Source of the DNA: Flavobacteriales bacterium UBA6049
GTDB lineage: Bacteria > Bacteroidota > Bacteroidia > Flavobacteriales_G > Salibacteraceae
Direction: 5' to 3'
Length of the DNA: 28,574 bases
NCBI GenBank assembly: GCA_002429085.1
Contig: DIYR01000232.1
Location: 1 to 28,574 of the forward strand
In this document: piece by piece, positions 21,737-28,574 of the stretch
Position numbering within the stretch: position 1 is the first letter of the stretch
How the letters are laid out: each line of letters begins with the position of its first letter
Notes under the pieces: model-generated
What the model was told of the DNA's origin: nothing
Seen by the model: the letters and a program-made list of their open reading frames with translations, nothing else
Databases searched by the model: none
Position numbers and translations under genes: made by a program

Positions 21737-23012
21737 CAACGCATACATTGGCGGGATTGCTTTACTTCTACTTGCTATAAGTGGGTGTAAATCTACATCG
21801 CCTGTGAGTTCAAGCGACTTGAGCGAAATCTATCAACGAAGCGATGAGTTTTTAGAACCTGATTTCAAGGTGTATCACTTTTCGCATGATTCTACAGCAA
21901 TCTTTTTTAGGTTCAATTCGAAAAATTTATTGTTTGTACCTACACCTGGTAAAACAGAGCTAAAAGCCAAGGTAAAAATCAGCTACGAGCTTTTTCAAGA
22001 TTACGAAAGCAACAAACTCATTGACAGTGCTTCTACCATTATCGAAATAATGGGCGATGGCGAAACCGAACAAGTTGTTTCTGGCAAATTTCATTTAGCA
22101 CTTAAAAGAGGAAAGAACTACTTAGTAAGGCTATATGGAACGGATTTAAACAGGAATCAATCTACCAACGGAGTATTTGCTTTGAGTAAATCCGATTCTA
22201 CAGGTAGAAATGAGTTTTTAGTAAGAGACCTTACTACTGGACATGCTATTTTTCGTGACTTCGTTTCAAAAGAGGATCACTTAACCATTACTTATGCTGG
22301 CACAAAACCAACAGCGGTTATCTACGGAAAATACTACGACCGGACTTTCCCAGTTGCTCCTCCTCCATTTGCAGCTTTTACCCCTAAACCATTCAATTAC
22401 GAACCAGATTCTACATTTGTAATTCCATTAGATGATTCTAACACTTTTGATTTTCATTCAGAGAAAACAGGATTCTATCATTTTACAGTAAGTAAAGACG
22501 ATCGCAATGGTTTGAGTTTATTCCACTTTAAAGATGGTTACCCAACCATCAATTCCGTTGATGAATTGATTTCGGCCACTAGATTCATTACAAGTAAAAA
22601 AGAATACCACAAAATTGCTGATGCAGCAGATCAAAAAGCTGCCTTAGACGCTTTTTGGCTATCAACTACTAAAGACCCTGAAAGAGCTCGTGAGTTAATC
22701 AAGACCTACTTTAATCGTGTGCAAAATGCCAATCTGTATTTCTCAAGTTACAAAGAGGGTTGGAAAACTGATAGAGGTATTATCTATATGGTATTTGGCC
22801 CTCCAAACACAGTTTATCAGTCAGAAAAAAGTGAGAGCTGGATTTATGGAGAAGAGGATAACTATCTTTCGGTGACTTTCAATTTTTCGAAAGTCAACAA
22901 TCCATTTACTAACAACGACTTTATATTACAACGTTCACCAAGTTACAAAACCCAATGGTACAGAGCCGTTGATGCCTGGAGGCAAGGACGAGTTTCTACC
23001 TTAGATTATTAG
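21714..23012 (+). CDS. GWxTD-domain lipoprotein
   Basis: Lipoprotein carrying the GWxTD domain found in Bacteroidota and related phyla; its role is not established. The 432-residue precursor has a signal peptide with lipobox ISGC (Cys25). A beta-rich N-terminal half follows (about 30-270, for example HFSHDSTAIFFRFNSKNLLF). The defining C-terminal domain has SYKEGWKTDRGIIYMVFGPP, with Gly349-Trp350-x-Thr352-Asp353. After it comes SESWIYGEE and a C-terminal QWYRAVDAWRQGRV. The ATG at 21714 lies inside rmuC (23-base overlap) and is the only start giving the signal peptide. The next gene starts four bases after its stop. Likely in one operon with rmuC and rlmB. Confidence 0.92.
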   Translation: MIIQNWINNAYIGGIALLLLAISGCKSTSPVSSSDLSEIYQRSDEFLEPDFKVYHFSHDSTAIFFRFNSKNLLFVPTPGKTELKAKVKISYELFQDYESNKLIDSASTIIEIMGDGETEQVVSGKFHLALKRGKNYLVRLYGTDLNRNQSTNGVFALSKSDSTGRNEFLVRDLTTGHAIFRDFVSKEDHLTITYAGTKPTAVIYGKYYDRTFPVAPPPFAAFTPKPFNYEPDSTFVIPLDDSNTFDFHSEKTGFYHFTVSKDDRNGLSLFHFKDGYPTINSVDELISATRFITSKKEYHKIADAADQKAALDAFWLSTTKDPERARELIKTYFNRVQNANLYFSSYKEGWKTDRGIIYMVFGPPNTVYQSEKSESWIYGEEDNYLSVTFNFSKVNNPFTNNDFILQRSPSYKTQWYRAVDAWRQGRVSTLDY

Positions 23013-23016
23013 ATAC

Positions 23017-23751
23017 GTGGAAAAAACTGATTTCATTTTTGGCATTCGCCCCATTTTAGAAGCACTTGATGCTAGAAAACAAATTGACAAACTGTTTATT
23101 CAAAAAGATGCGCAAGGAGAACTTCTTCAAGAGTTGCTACGAATGTCGAAAGAATTAAATATTCTTCCACAACGAGTTCCTATTGAAAAGCTAAATCGCA
23201 TTACGCGTAAAAATCACCAAGGTGCCATTGCGTTTTTGTCTCCCATCGAATTTTCAGATTTAGACGAAGTTGTTACTCGCGTATATGAAGAAGGAGATAA
23301 ACCCTTCGTTTTATTACTTGACGGAATCACAGACGTCCGTAATTTTGGAGCTATTGCACGTACTGCAGAAGCAGCTGGAGTTGATGCTATTGTTATTCCT
23401 CAAAAAGGAGCTGCGAGTATTAATGGTGATGCAATAAAAACTTCAGCTGGTGCTTTATTTAAGATTCCAGTTTGTAAAGTTTCCTCTATCAAACAAGCAA
23501 TAGAAGGGTTACAAGCCTATGGAGTTCGTGTTTTTGGCGCTTCAGAAAAAGCCGCTCAATTACCTTATAGCCAAGAATTAAATATTCCCCTTGGACTTGT
23601 AATGGGGAATGAAGAAACTGGATTACAATCTGATGTTATTCGCACATGCGATGAATTAATCAAGATTCCGATGAATGGAGAAATCGGTTCTTTAAATGTA
23701 TCTGTTGCTGCAGGGATTCTGTTATACGAAATGGTAAGACAACGCCTATGA
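23017..23751 (+). CDS. rlmB: 23S rRNA (guanosine-2'-O-)-methyltransferase RlmB (SpoU family)
   Basis: SPOUT-fold methyltransferase expected to make 2'-O-methylguanosine in the 23S rRNA (G2251 in E. coli). The 244 residues include a substrate-binding N-terminal domain (FIFGIRPILEALDA, then RKNHQGAIAFLSP). The three SpoU motifs follow: LDGITDVRNFGAIARTAEAA (motif 1, catalytic Arg), PLGLVMGNEETGLQ (motif 2) and IPMNGEIGSLNVSVAAGI (motif 3). The start is GTG at 23017; no ATG lies near the conserved N-terminus. TrmH is a close relative, but the N-terminal domain and length favour RlmB. It begins four bases after the GWxTD gene and overlaps the peptidase gene by ATGA. Confidence 0.95.
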   Translation: MEKTDFIFGIRPILEALDARKQIDKLFIQKDAQGELLQELLRMSKELNILPQRVPIEKLNRITRKNHQGAIAFLSPIEFSDLDEVVTRVYEEGDKPFVLLLDGITDVRNFGAIARTAEAAGVDAIVIPQKGAASINGDAIKTSAGALFKIPVCKVSSIKQAIEGLQAYGVRVFGASEKAAQLPYSQELNIPLGLVMGNEETGLQSDVIRTCDELIKIPMNGEIGSLNVSVAAGILLYEMVRQRL

Positions 23752-26126
23752 GAGTTTTAATTACTACACTTTTTTTTGCATCGCTTACTTACTTGTCTCT
23801 TGGACAATGTTCGCATAGAACGCATCAAGCTTCAAGTTACTTTTCGCAAGAAAACTTAAGAAGTGATACCATTGATGTGTTGCACTATGATATCTACCTT
23901 GATCTATCGAATATTTCGACAGCACAATTATCGGCAAACTCTGTAGTGAGTTTTCAAGCAAAAATGAGTGGGGTAAATTCTCTCACATTAGATTTAGAAG
24001 GACTAACCGTAGATTCTGTTATCTACAACACACAGCAAGTCTCTTTCATTCAACAGGATTCCATTATGCGCATCTCATTCCCTAATGAATTGAGCACCAA
24101 CAATAATGAATCAGTACAAGTATTTTATCATGGCATCCCAATCACTGATCCATCAGGCTGGGGTGGGGTCTATTTCTCAGGTGGTTATGCTTTTAATTTA
24201 GGTGTAGGGTTCGATTCTAAACCTCATAACTACGGTAGACCTTGGCACCCTTGTTTCGACAATTTTGTAGAACGTGCGGCTTACTCTATCTCGATAGAAA
24301 CAAACCCTTCTAATATGGGCGCCAGTATTGGAGAACTAATCGACACTACCCACCTTACTAATGGAAACATAAGGTGGGATTGGGATATGACAGAAACTAT
24401 TCCTAGTTACCTCAGTATGTTTGCCGTAAGTAACTATTCTGAAGTAAAAAGCGTTCACCAAGGAATTAATAATGCTATTCCTATTTCGCTGTTTGCTCGT
24501 CCATCTGATACAAACAATTTAAAACAGTCTTTCATCCATTTACCAGATGCTATTCACGCATTTGAAGAAAGTTTTGGTCCATATCAATTCAATAAAGTGG
24601 GCTACTCTCTTGTACCTTTTAATGGAGGTGCAATGGAACATGCTAGTAACATTACTTACCCTTTATCTTCTGCTAACGGAACACTTAACTCTGAAACGTT
24701 AATGGCTCATGAATTAGGTCATAACTGGTGGGGTAATTGGGTTACATGCGAAACTCCTGAAGATATGTGGCTCAATGAAGGGTGGGCTTCTTATTCTGCC
24801 ATTCTATTCTTAGAATCAGTATATGGATGGGATAGAGCTGTTGAAGAAATGAATAGCACATTGCTCCCAGTTATCTATAGAGCCCATATTACAGAAGGAG
24901 GTTTTTTAGCAGTTAGTGGATTACCACACGAATTAACATATGGAACACATACTTATGATAAAGGTGCTTTGGTAGCATGGAACCTAAGAGCTTATTTAGG
25001 AGATACGTTATTCTTCAATGGAATCAAGACTTTCTTAAATCAGCATGCTTTTAGTACCATGAACTCAGAAGAGTTTAGAGATGATCTATCTCAAATAACT
25101 GGAATTGATCTAACTCCGTTTTTTGATGGGTGGGTATTTAAAGGTGGGTATCCAGCAATTGAGTTGAACAACTTTACAATTGAGAACAATAACGAAGTAT
25201 CTGTAGAGGTTGAACAGAAATTACGTGGTATTGACAGCTACTTTACCGCTATGCCCGTAGAATTACTATTTACAAACTCATTAGGTGACTCTACTTATCG
25301 AAACATTACAGTAAATGGACATATTTCCATTGAGAGCTTCAACCTTTCTTTTGAACCAACTGAAGTTGTAGTAAACCCAAATCGTAAGCTTGCTCTAGCA
25401 CATACAGAGTTAGAGCAGGAAGTAACAACTACAGGAAACATACCAAGTTCTGATGTATTAATCCAGTCATTACAAGCTACATCTGTGAATTCGCCTGGTA
25501 ATCTCCATATAGAATTATATTGGGTTAGAGCAGATGATGTAAAAGAGTACGATACAAAAGCATTCAAAGTGTCGCAAGATCGTTATTGGAAAGTAAGTTC
25601 ATCAGAAGGTTCTGATTTTGACTTATCTGCAAACATGCTATTTGATGCTGGAAACGGTGGTGGATATTTAGATAGTACTCTTTTACTGAATTACCCTGAA
25701 GATAGTTTAATCTTATTGCACAGATCAGGTTATGATTCCGATTGGGAAGTATATGATCACGTAACATTCAACGATTTAGGAAACCCTAATGACGGAAGAG
25801 GCGTAATGCAAATTGATTTATTGCTTGATGGAGAATATACATTAGGAGTGAGAGATCAAACTGCTCTTGGAACAGAAAGTCAAGCTAAAGTAAACTCTAA
25901 TGTAACTTTATTTCCAAACCCTTCATCTGGTGAGACGAATATTTCAATGAACAACCCAGATGAGCAGATTCAAAGTGTTACCTGTTTTTCAATAGATGGC
26001 AAAATCGTTTTCAATAAAATGAATGATTCTAACTCTCTTACCATCCCTAAACAAACAGAAGGAAATTACATTATACAGGTTAAAACCAACCTGAATTCCT
26101 ACAAAGTAAAATTCATTCAGCACTAA
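23748..26126 (+). CDS. M1-family metallopeptidase with T9SS C-terminal sorting domain
   Basis: Secreted zinc aminopeptidase-like enzyme. The 792-residue precursor has a signal peptide (VLITTLFFASLTYLSLGQ). The M1 N-terminal beta domain follows (DVLHYDIYLDLS), then the catalytic domain with zinc site HELGHNWWGN (His321, Glu322, His325) and third ligand Glu344 in NEGWASY, at the standard 18-residue spacing. The exopeptidase motif GxMEN is GAMEH (294-298) here. After the catalytic domain come a beta-rich region (about 470-710) and a T9SS sorting domain at 721-792 (LFPNPSSGETNIS, FSIDGKIVF, GNYIIQVKT). It starts at the ATGA overlap with rlmB, so it is probably the last gene of that operon. Export by T9SS is inferred from the C-terminal domain; peptide specificity is unknown. 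Confidence 0.95.
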   Translation: MRVLITTLFFASLTYLSLGQCSHRTHQASSYFSQENLRSDTIDVLHYDIYLDLSNISTAQLSANSVVSFQAKMSGVNSLTLDLEGLTVDSVIYNTQQVSFIQQDSIMRISFPNELSTNNNESVQVFYHGIPITDPSGWGGVYFSGGYAFNLGVGFDSKPHNYGRPWHPCFDNFVERAAYSISIETNPSNMGASIGELIDTTHLTNGNIRWDWDMTETIPSYLSMFAVSNYSEVKSVHQGINNAIPISLFARPSDTNNLKQSFIHLPDAIHAFEESFGPYQFNKVGYSLVPFNGGAMEHASNITYPLSSANGTLNSETLMAHELGHNWWGNWVTCETPEDMWLNEGWASYSAILFLESVYGWDRAVEEMNSTLLPVIYRAHITEGGFLAVSGLPHELTYGTHTYDKGALVAWNLRAYLGDTLFFNGIKTFLNQHAFSTMNSEEFRDDLSQITGIDLTPFFDGWVFKGGYPAIELNNFTIENNNEVSVEVEQKLRGIDSYFTAMPVELLFTNSLGDSTYRNITVNGHISIESFNLSFEPTEVVVNPNRKLALAHTELEQEVTTTGNIPSSDVLIQSLQATSVNSPGNLHIELYWVRADDVKEYDTKAFKVSQDRYWKVSSSEGSDFDLSANMLFDAGNGGGYLDSTLLLNYPEDSLILLHRSGYDSDWEVYDHVTFNDLGNPNDGRGVMQIDLLLDGEYTLGVRDQTALGTESQAKVNSNVTLFPNPSSGETNISMNNPDEQIQSVTCFSIDGKIVFNKMNDSNSLTIPKQTEGNYIIQVKTNLNSYKVKFIQH

Positions 26127-26134
26127 ATTCCGCA

Positions 26135-26809
26135 CTACTTTTCAGCAATCCCATAAGCAACATAATGAAACTTACTTGGTAAAACAGGATTAAGCAACAT
26201 CTCATCAATGAAGGTTAAAAAGCTTTTCTGACTTTCATTTCTTCCTAAAGTTCCTAAAACCCCAGTAGTCTTGACAGTTTTAGATGTATAATCTTCCAAG
26301 AATTTATCTAGCTCTTCAAGTGTTACATAACGCCAATAACTACCCCATTTATTTCTCTTTCTAAGCATTTGATGTAGAGCTGTAGCTGTAAGATTCTCGG
26401 CAAACAATAGCTTACCACCTGGCTTTAACGATTTATAGATTTGCTGGAAGACTTTCTCTTGATTCTCGTAACTATCTCCTCTTCCTATCCCTCCAATAAT
26501 GGATTTAAATATGACTACATCAAAATGATTCTCAAAAGGAATATCTGTGGCATCAATGTTTTGATAGGTAATTTTCGAACTTATATCATGTTTCTTATGC
26601 AGCGGCAAAGCTTGTTCTTCGGCATCTCGATAATCAGAACAAACAACATTGGCACCCTTACTTGCTAGCCATAAAGACAGTCCTCCTTCTCGAGCACCTA
26701 ATTCTAAAGCATGTATTGGTTTTGACCAATCAATTGATTGATCCCAATATTTAACGGCCTTAGCCCATGTTCTAACATCCCATTGCACTATATCTGAAAC
26801 TGCTATCAT
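26135..26809 (-). CDS. Class I SAM-dependent methyltransferase, substrate unknown
   Basis: Rossmann-fold methyltransferase of 224 residues, cytosolic. Motif I is ALELGAREGGLSLWLA (34-49), with an acidic SAM-ribose residue at the end of strand 2 (VVCSDYRD, Asp59). DATDIPFENHFDVVIFKSII is the motif II/III region, and SLKPGGKLLFAENL is the post-I helix-strand element. Near the C-terminus SYWRYVTLEELDKFL resembles lipid- or polyketide-type methyltransferases, but I cannot assign a substrate. The ATG at 26809 is the first start in the frame. It is convergent with the M1 peptidase gene, eight bases apart, and has about 200 bases of its own upstream region before the gltA terminator. Confidence 0.88.
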   Translation of the reverse strand: MIAVSDIVQWDVRTWAKAVKYWDQSIDWSKPIHALELGAREGGLSLWLASKGANVVCSDYRDAEEQALPLHKKHDISSKITYQNIDATDIPFENHFDVVIFKSIIGGIGRGDSYENQEKVFQQIYKSLKPGGKLLFAENLTATALHQMLRKRNKWGSYWRYVTLEELDKFLEDYTSKTVKTTGVLGTLGRNESQKSFLTFIDEMLLNPVLPSKFHYVAYGIAEK

Positions 26810-26963
26810 TACTATCTGTTTTAACTGTACTTAAGCTTTGACCTAAGCAATTTTACTTTATCTAAAACAGATAAAGCGAGATACCTAATATCAACGCTAA
26901 CTCAAACGGCAAACTATAAATTTTCAGCTAACAGAAAAAAGGCAGATCAATCTTTTATCACCA
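26810..26963. other. Upstream region of the methyltransferase gene, no coding sequence seen
   Basis: The longest gene-free part of the window, with the gltA terminator beyond it. No ATG on either strand opens a plausible frame. It contains a palindrome, CTTTATCT (26856-26863) and AGATAAAG (26869-26876) with spacer AAAAC, that lacks a T-run and so is not an obvious terminator. I see no convincing TAnnTTTG promoter for the methyltransferase here; TATAGTTTG on the minus strand near 26909-26920 has one base too many. Confidence 0.5.
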
Positions 26964-26996
26964 AATAAAAAAGGCCAGTTCAAAGAACTGGCCTTT
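26964..26996 (-). terminator. Intrinsic terminator of gltA
   Basis: On the minus strand AAAGGCCAGTTC (26996-26985), loop TTT, and GAACTGGCCTTT (26981-26970) form a perfect 12-pair stem followed by TTTTTT. It starts 21 bases after the gltA stop codon. Confidence 0.9.
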
Positions 26997-27017
26997 CGAT
27001 ATTGATATAATTTAATC

Positions 27018-28304
27018 TTAGCGATCTCCCATTGCTACGAATGAACGTTCATTGTAACCAGTATAAATCTGACGAGGGCGACCAATTGGCTCGTGATTTT
27101 CTCTCATCTCTTTCCACTGAGCAATCCATCCTGGAAGACGACCCATTGCAAACATTACTGTAAACATTTCGGTTGGGATTCCAAGTGCACGGTAAATGAT
27201 ACCAGAGTAGAAATCTACATTTGGATATAATTTTCGAGCCACAAAATATTCATCTTCTAGTGCAATTTGCTCCAATCCTTTTGCAATTTCCAACACAGGA
27301 TCGTTTACTCCCAATGCTGTCAATACATCGTCTGCAGCTTTCTTGATAATACGTGCTCTTGGGTCAAAGTTTTTGTACACTCTGTGTCCAAAGCCCATTA
27401 ATCTGAATGGATCATCTTTATCCTTAGCCTTAGCCATGTATTTTGCTACATCTCCACCATCCTTACGGATATTCTCCAACATCTCAATCACCGCTTGGTT
27501 AGCACCACCGTGAAGTGGTCCCCATAAAGCATTAATACCAGCACTAATTGAAGCATACAAACTTGCGTGAGAAGAGCCTACAATTCTTACTGTAGAAGCT
27601 GAACAGTTTTGTTCATGATCAGCATGTAAAATCAACAGTTTGTTTAATGCCTTAGCAATTACCGGATCTACTTTGTAATCTTCAGCTGGAACAGCAAACA
27701 TCATCTTCAAGAAGTTCTCTGTGTAGCTTAATGTATTATCAGGGTAATTCACAGGGTGACCTTGCTCATTCTTGTATGCCCAAGCTGCCATAGTTGGAAG
27801 CTTAGCCAAAATACGAACAATGCTCAAATCAACTTCATCGGAAGATCTATTTGGATCTAAAGACTCTGGGTAAAAAGCAGTCATTGAACAAACCAATGAA
27901 GATAATACTCCCATTGGGTGCGCATTCGAAGGGAAACCTTCTAAAATCTTGCGAACATCTTCATGAATTAATGTATGCTTCTTTATATCAGCAACAAAAT
28001 TATCGTATTGTTCTTGTGTTGGAAGTTCTCCGTAAATCAATAAATAAGTTACTTCCAAGAAATCTGCTTTCTCAGCAACTTCTTCTATTGAATATCCTCG
28101 GTAACGTAGCACTCCGTTCTCACCATCCAAATAGGTAATCGCACTAGATGTAGAACCTGTATTTTTGTAACCTGGATCTACCGTGATGGCACCCGTTTCT
28201 GCGCGCAGTTTTCCAATGTTAATACCTACTTCGTTTTCGGTTCCAGTTACTAAAGGCAAATTATATGATTGCCCGTTGATTTTTAGTTCAGCAAATTCTG
28301 ACAT
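27018..28304 (-). CDS. gltA: Citrate synthase
   Basis: Condenses oxaloacetate and acetyl-CoA to citrate, the entry step of the TCA cycle. The 428-residue length and the N-terminal domain (PLVTGTENEVGINIGKLRAE, DPGYKNTGS) fit the long, E. coli-like (type II) form, which can be NADH-regulated hexamers. Catalytic residues are in the expected places: His265 in GPLHGGAN, His307 in GFGHRVYKN and Asp364 in NVDFYSG; HADHEQNCS (227-235) is also typical. ATG at 28304 gives MSEFAEL. It lies 99 bases downstream of eno on the same strand, with a promoter-like box between them, and ends at a strong terminator. Confidence 0.97.
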   Translation of the reverse strand: MSEFAELKINGQSYNLPLVTGTENEVGINIGKLRAETGAITVDPGYKNTGSTSSAITYLDGENGVLRYRGYSIEEVAEKADFLEVTYLLIYGELPTQEQYDNFVADIKKHTLIHEDVRKILEGFPSNAHPMGVLSSLVCSMTAFYPESLDPNRSSDEVDLSIVRILAKLPTMAAWAYKNEQGHPVNYPDNTLSYTENFLKMMFAVPAEDYKVDPVIAKALNKLLILHADHEQNCSASTVRIVGSSHASLYASISAGINALWGPLHGGANQAVIEMLENIRKDGGDVAKYMAKAKDKDDPFRLMGFGHRVYKNFDPRARIIKKAADDVLTALGVNDPVLEIAKGLEQIALEDEYFVARKLYPNVDFYSGIIYRALGIPTEMFTVMFAMGRLPGWIAQWKEMRENHEPIGRPRQIYTGYNERSFVAMGDR

Positions 28305-28361
28305 GTTAGAGCGTTTTCCTGTTTTGTGTATGAATAATGAGTAGAGGTTTTTGGTGTACCG

Positions 28362-28369
28362 CGAAAATA
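28362..28369 (-). promoter_or_regulatory. Possible gltA promoter box in the eno-gltA gap
   Basis: TATTTTCG on the minus strand is one base from TAnnTTTG and identical to the box before lpxK, with TTTC 19 bases upstream. It would give gltA a leader of about 50 bases. No terminator is seen after eno, so read-through from eno is also possible. Confidence 0.35.
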
Positions 28370-28403
28370 ATCAAACAGCTTATTAATTGAAAGGTTGCAT
28401 TTG

Positions 28404-28574
28404 TTAAACAAATTTCAAATTACGACCCAAGTATTGAGCATCCTGCCCCAATTCTTCTTCAATTCTTAACAACTGATTATATTTTGCAATTCTGTCAGAT
28501 CTTGAAGCAGAACCGGTTTTAATCTGTCCGGCATTAGTTGCAACAGCAATATCAGCGATAGTTGCATCTTCAGT
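28404..28574 (-). CDS. eno: Enolase, C-terminal 56 residues (gene continues past the window)
   Basis: Converts 2-phosphoglycerate to phosphoenolpyruvate in glycolysis. Only the end is present: in-frame codons from the window edge read TEDATIADIAVATNAGQIKT, then GSASRSDRIAKYNQLLRIEE, and end in LKFV before TAA at 28406-28404. The segment includes the conserved C-terminal GQIKTGS and R(S/T)DRIAKYNQLLRIEE of enolase, so the identification is secure although the active-site lysine and metal ligands lie outside. Upstream of gltA on the same strand. Confidence 0.96.
   Translation of the reverse strand, partial: TEDATIADIAVATNAGQIKTGSASRSDRIAKYNQLLRIEEELGQDAQYLGRNLKFV

Noticed and set aside
1..28574. 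CRISPR arrays, insertion sequences, prophage or defence genes
   Set aside because: No spaced direct repeats, transposase or integrase motifs, terminal repeats or defence-type domains were seen; the content is core genes.

Overview
The window is a chromosomal housekeeping segment of a member of the Bacteroidota. The evidence is an archaeal/eukaryotic-like (type 3) prolyl-tRNA synthetase, two secreted proteins with type IX secretion (T9SS) C-terminal sorting domains, a GWxTD-domain lipoprotein, a TlpA-type lipoprotein with a DUF4369-like N-terminus, low G+C, few Shine-Dalgarno sequences, and repeated promoter boxes of the Bacteroidota form TAnnTTTG. A YtxJ-type bacilliredoxin suggests a bacillithiol-using lineage. 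Gene order looks Cytophagia- or Flavobacteriia-like, but I cannot fix the genus.

Layout. 1-2.4 kb (minus): tRNA-Glu (cut by the window edge), an unrecognised conserved-looking cytosolic protein, and proS with its terminator. 2.4-4.8 kb (plus): a Tyr/Ser/Pro-rich lipoprotein and a FadL/OmpP1-like outer-membrane protein, divergent from proS. 4.8-6.75 kb (minus): a NIF3-like metal protein followed by its usual coiled-coil zinc-ribbon partner, which here has lost every zinc cysteine. 6.8-11.3 kb (plus): lpxK, a purine nucleoside phosphorylase, gatB and a thioredoxin-like lipoprotein, closely packed with two overlaps. 11.3-15.4 kb (minus): gap and a 1029-residue T9SS-secreted beta-propeller. 15.5-17.8 kb (minus): an apparent operon of a 42-residue lipoprotein, ytxJ, a probable outer-membrane protein and lipA. 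17.9-26.1 kb (plus): ung, an Omp85 protein, rmuC, the GWxTD lipoprotein, rlmB and a T9SS-secreted M1 peptidase, nearly without gaps. 26.1-28.6 kb (minus): a methyltransferase, gltA and the 3' end of eno.

The genes are mostly core functions: translation (proS, gatB, rlmB, tRNA-Glu), central carbon metabolism (gap, eno, gltA), lipoate and lipid A synthesis (lipA, lpxK), DNA maintenance (ung, rmuC) and envelope proteins. No gene-free stretch exceeds about 210 bases. I see no CRISPR array, insertion sequence, prophage or defence island, and no convincing undescribed multi-gene system. The points of most interest are the cysteine-less zinc ribbon, a terminator-like hairpin spanning the overlapping 3' ends of tlpA and gap, a very small lipoprotein translationally coupled to ytxJ, promoter boxes placed so close to ATG codons that leaderless mRNAs are likely, and a non-propeller insert in the T9SS propeller protein.
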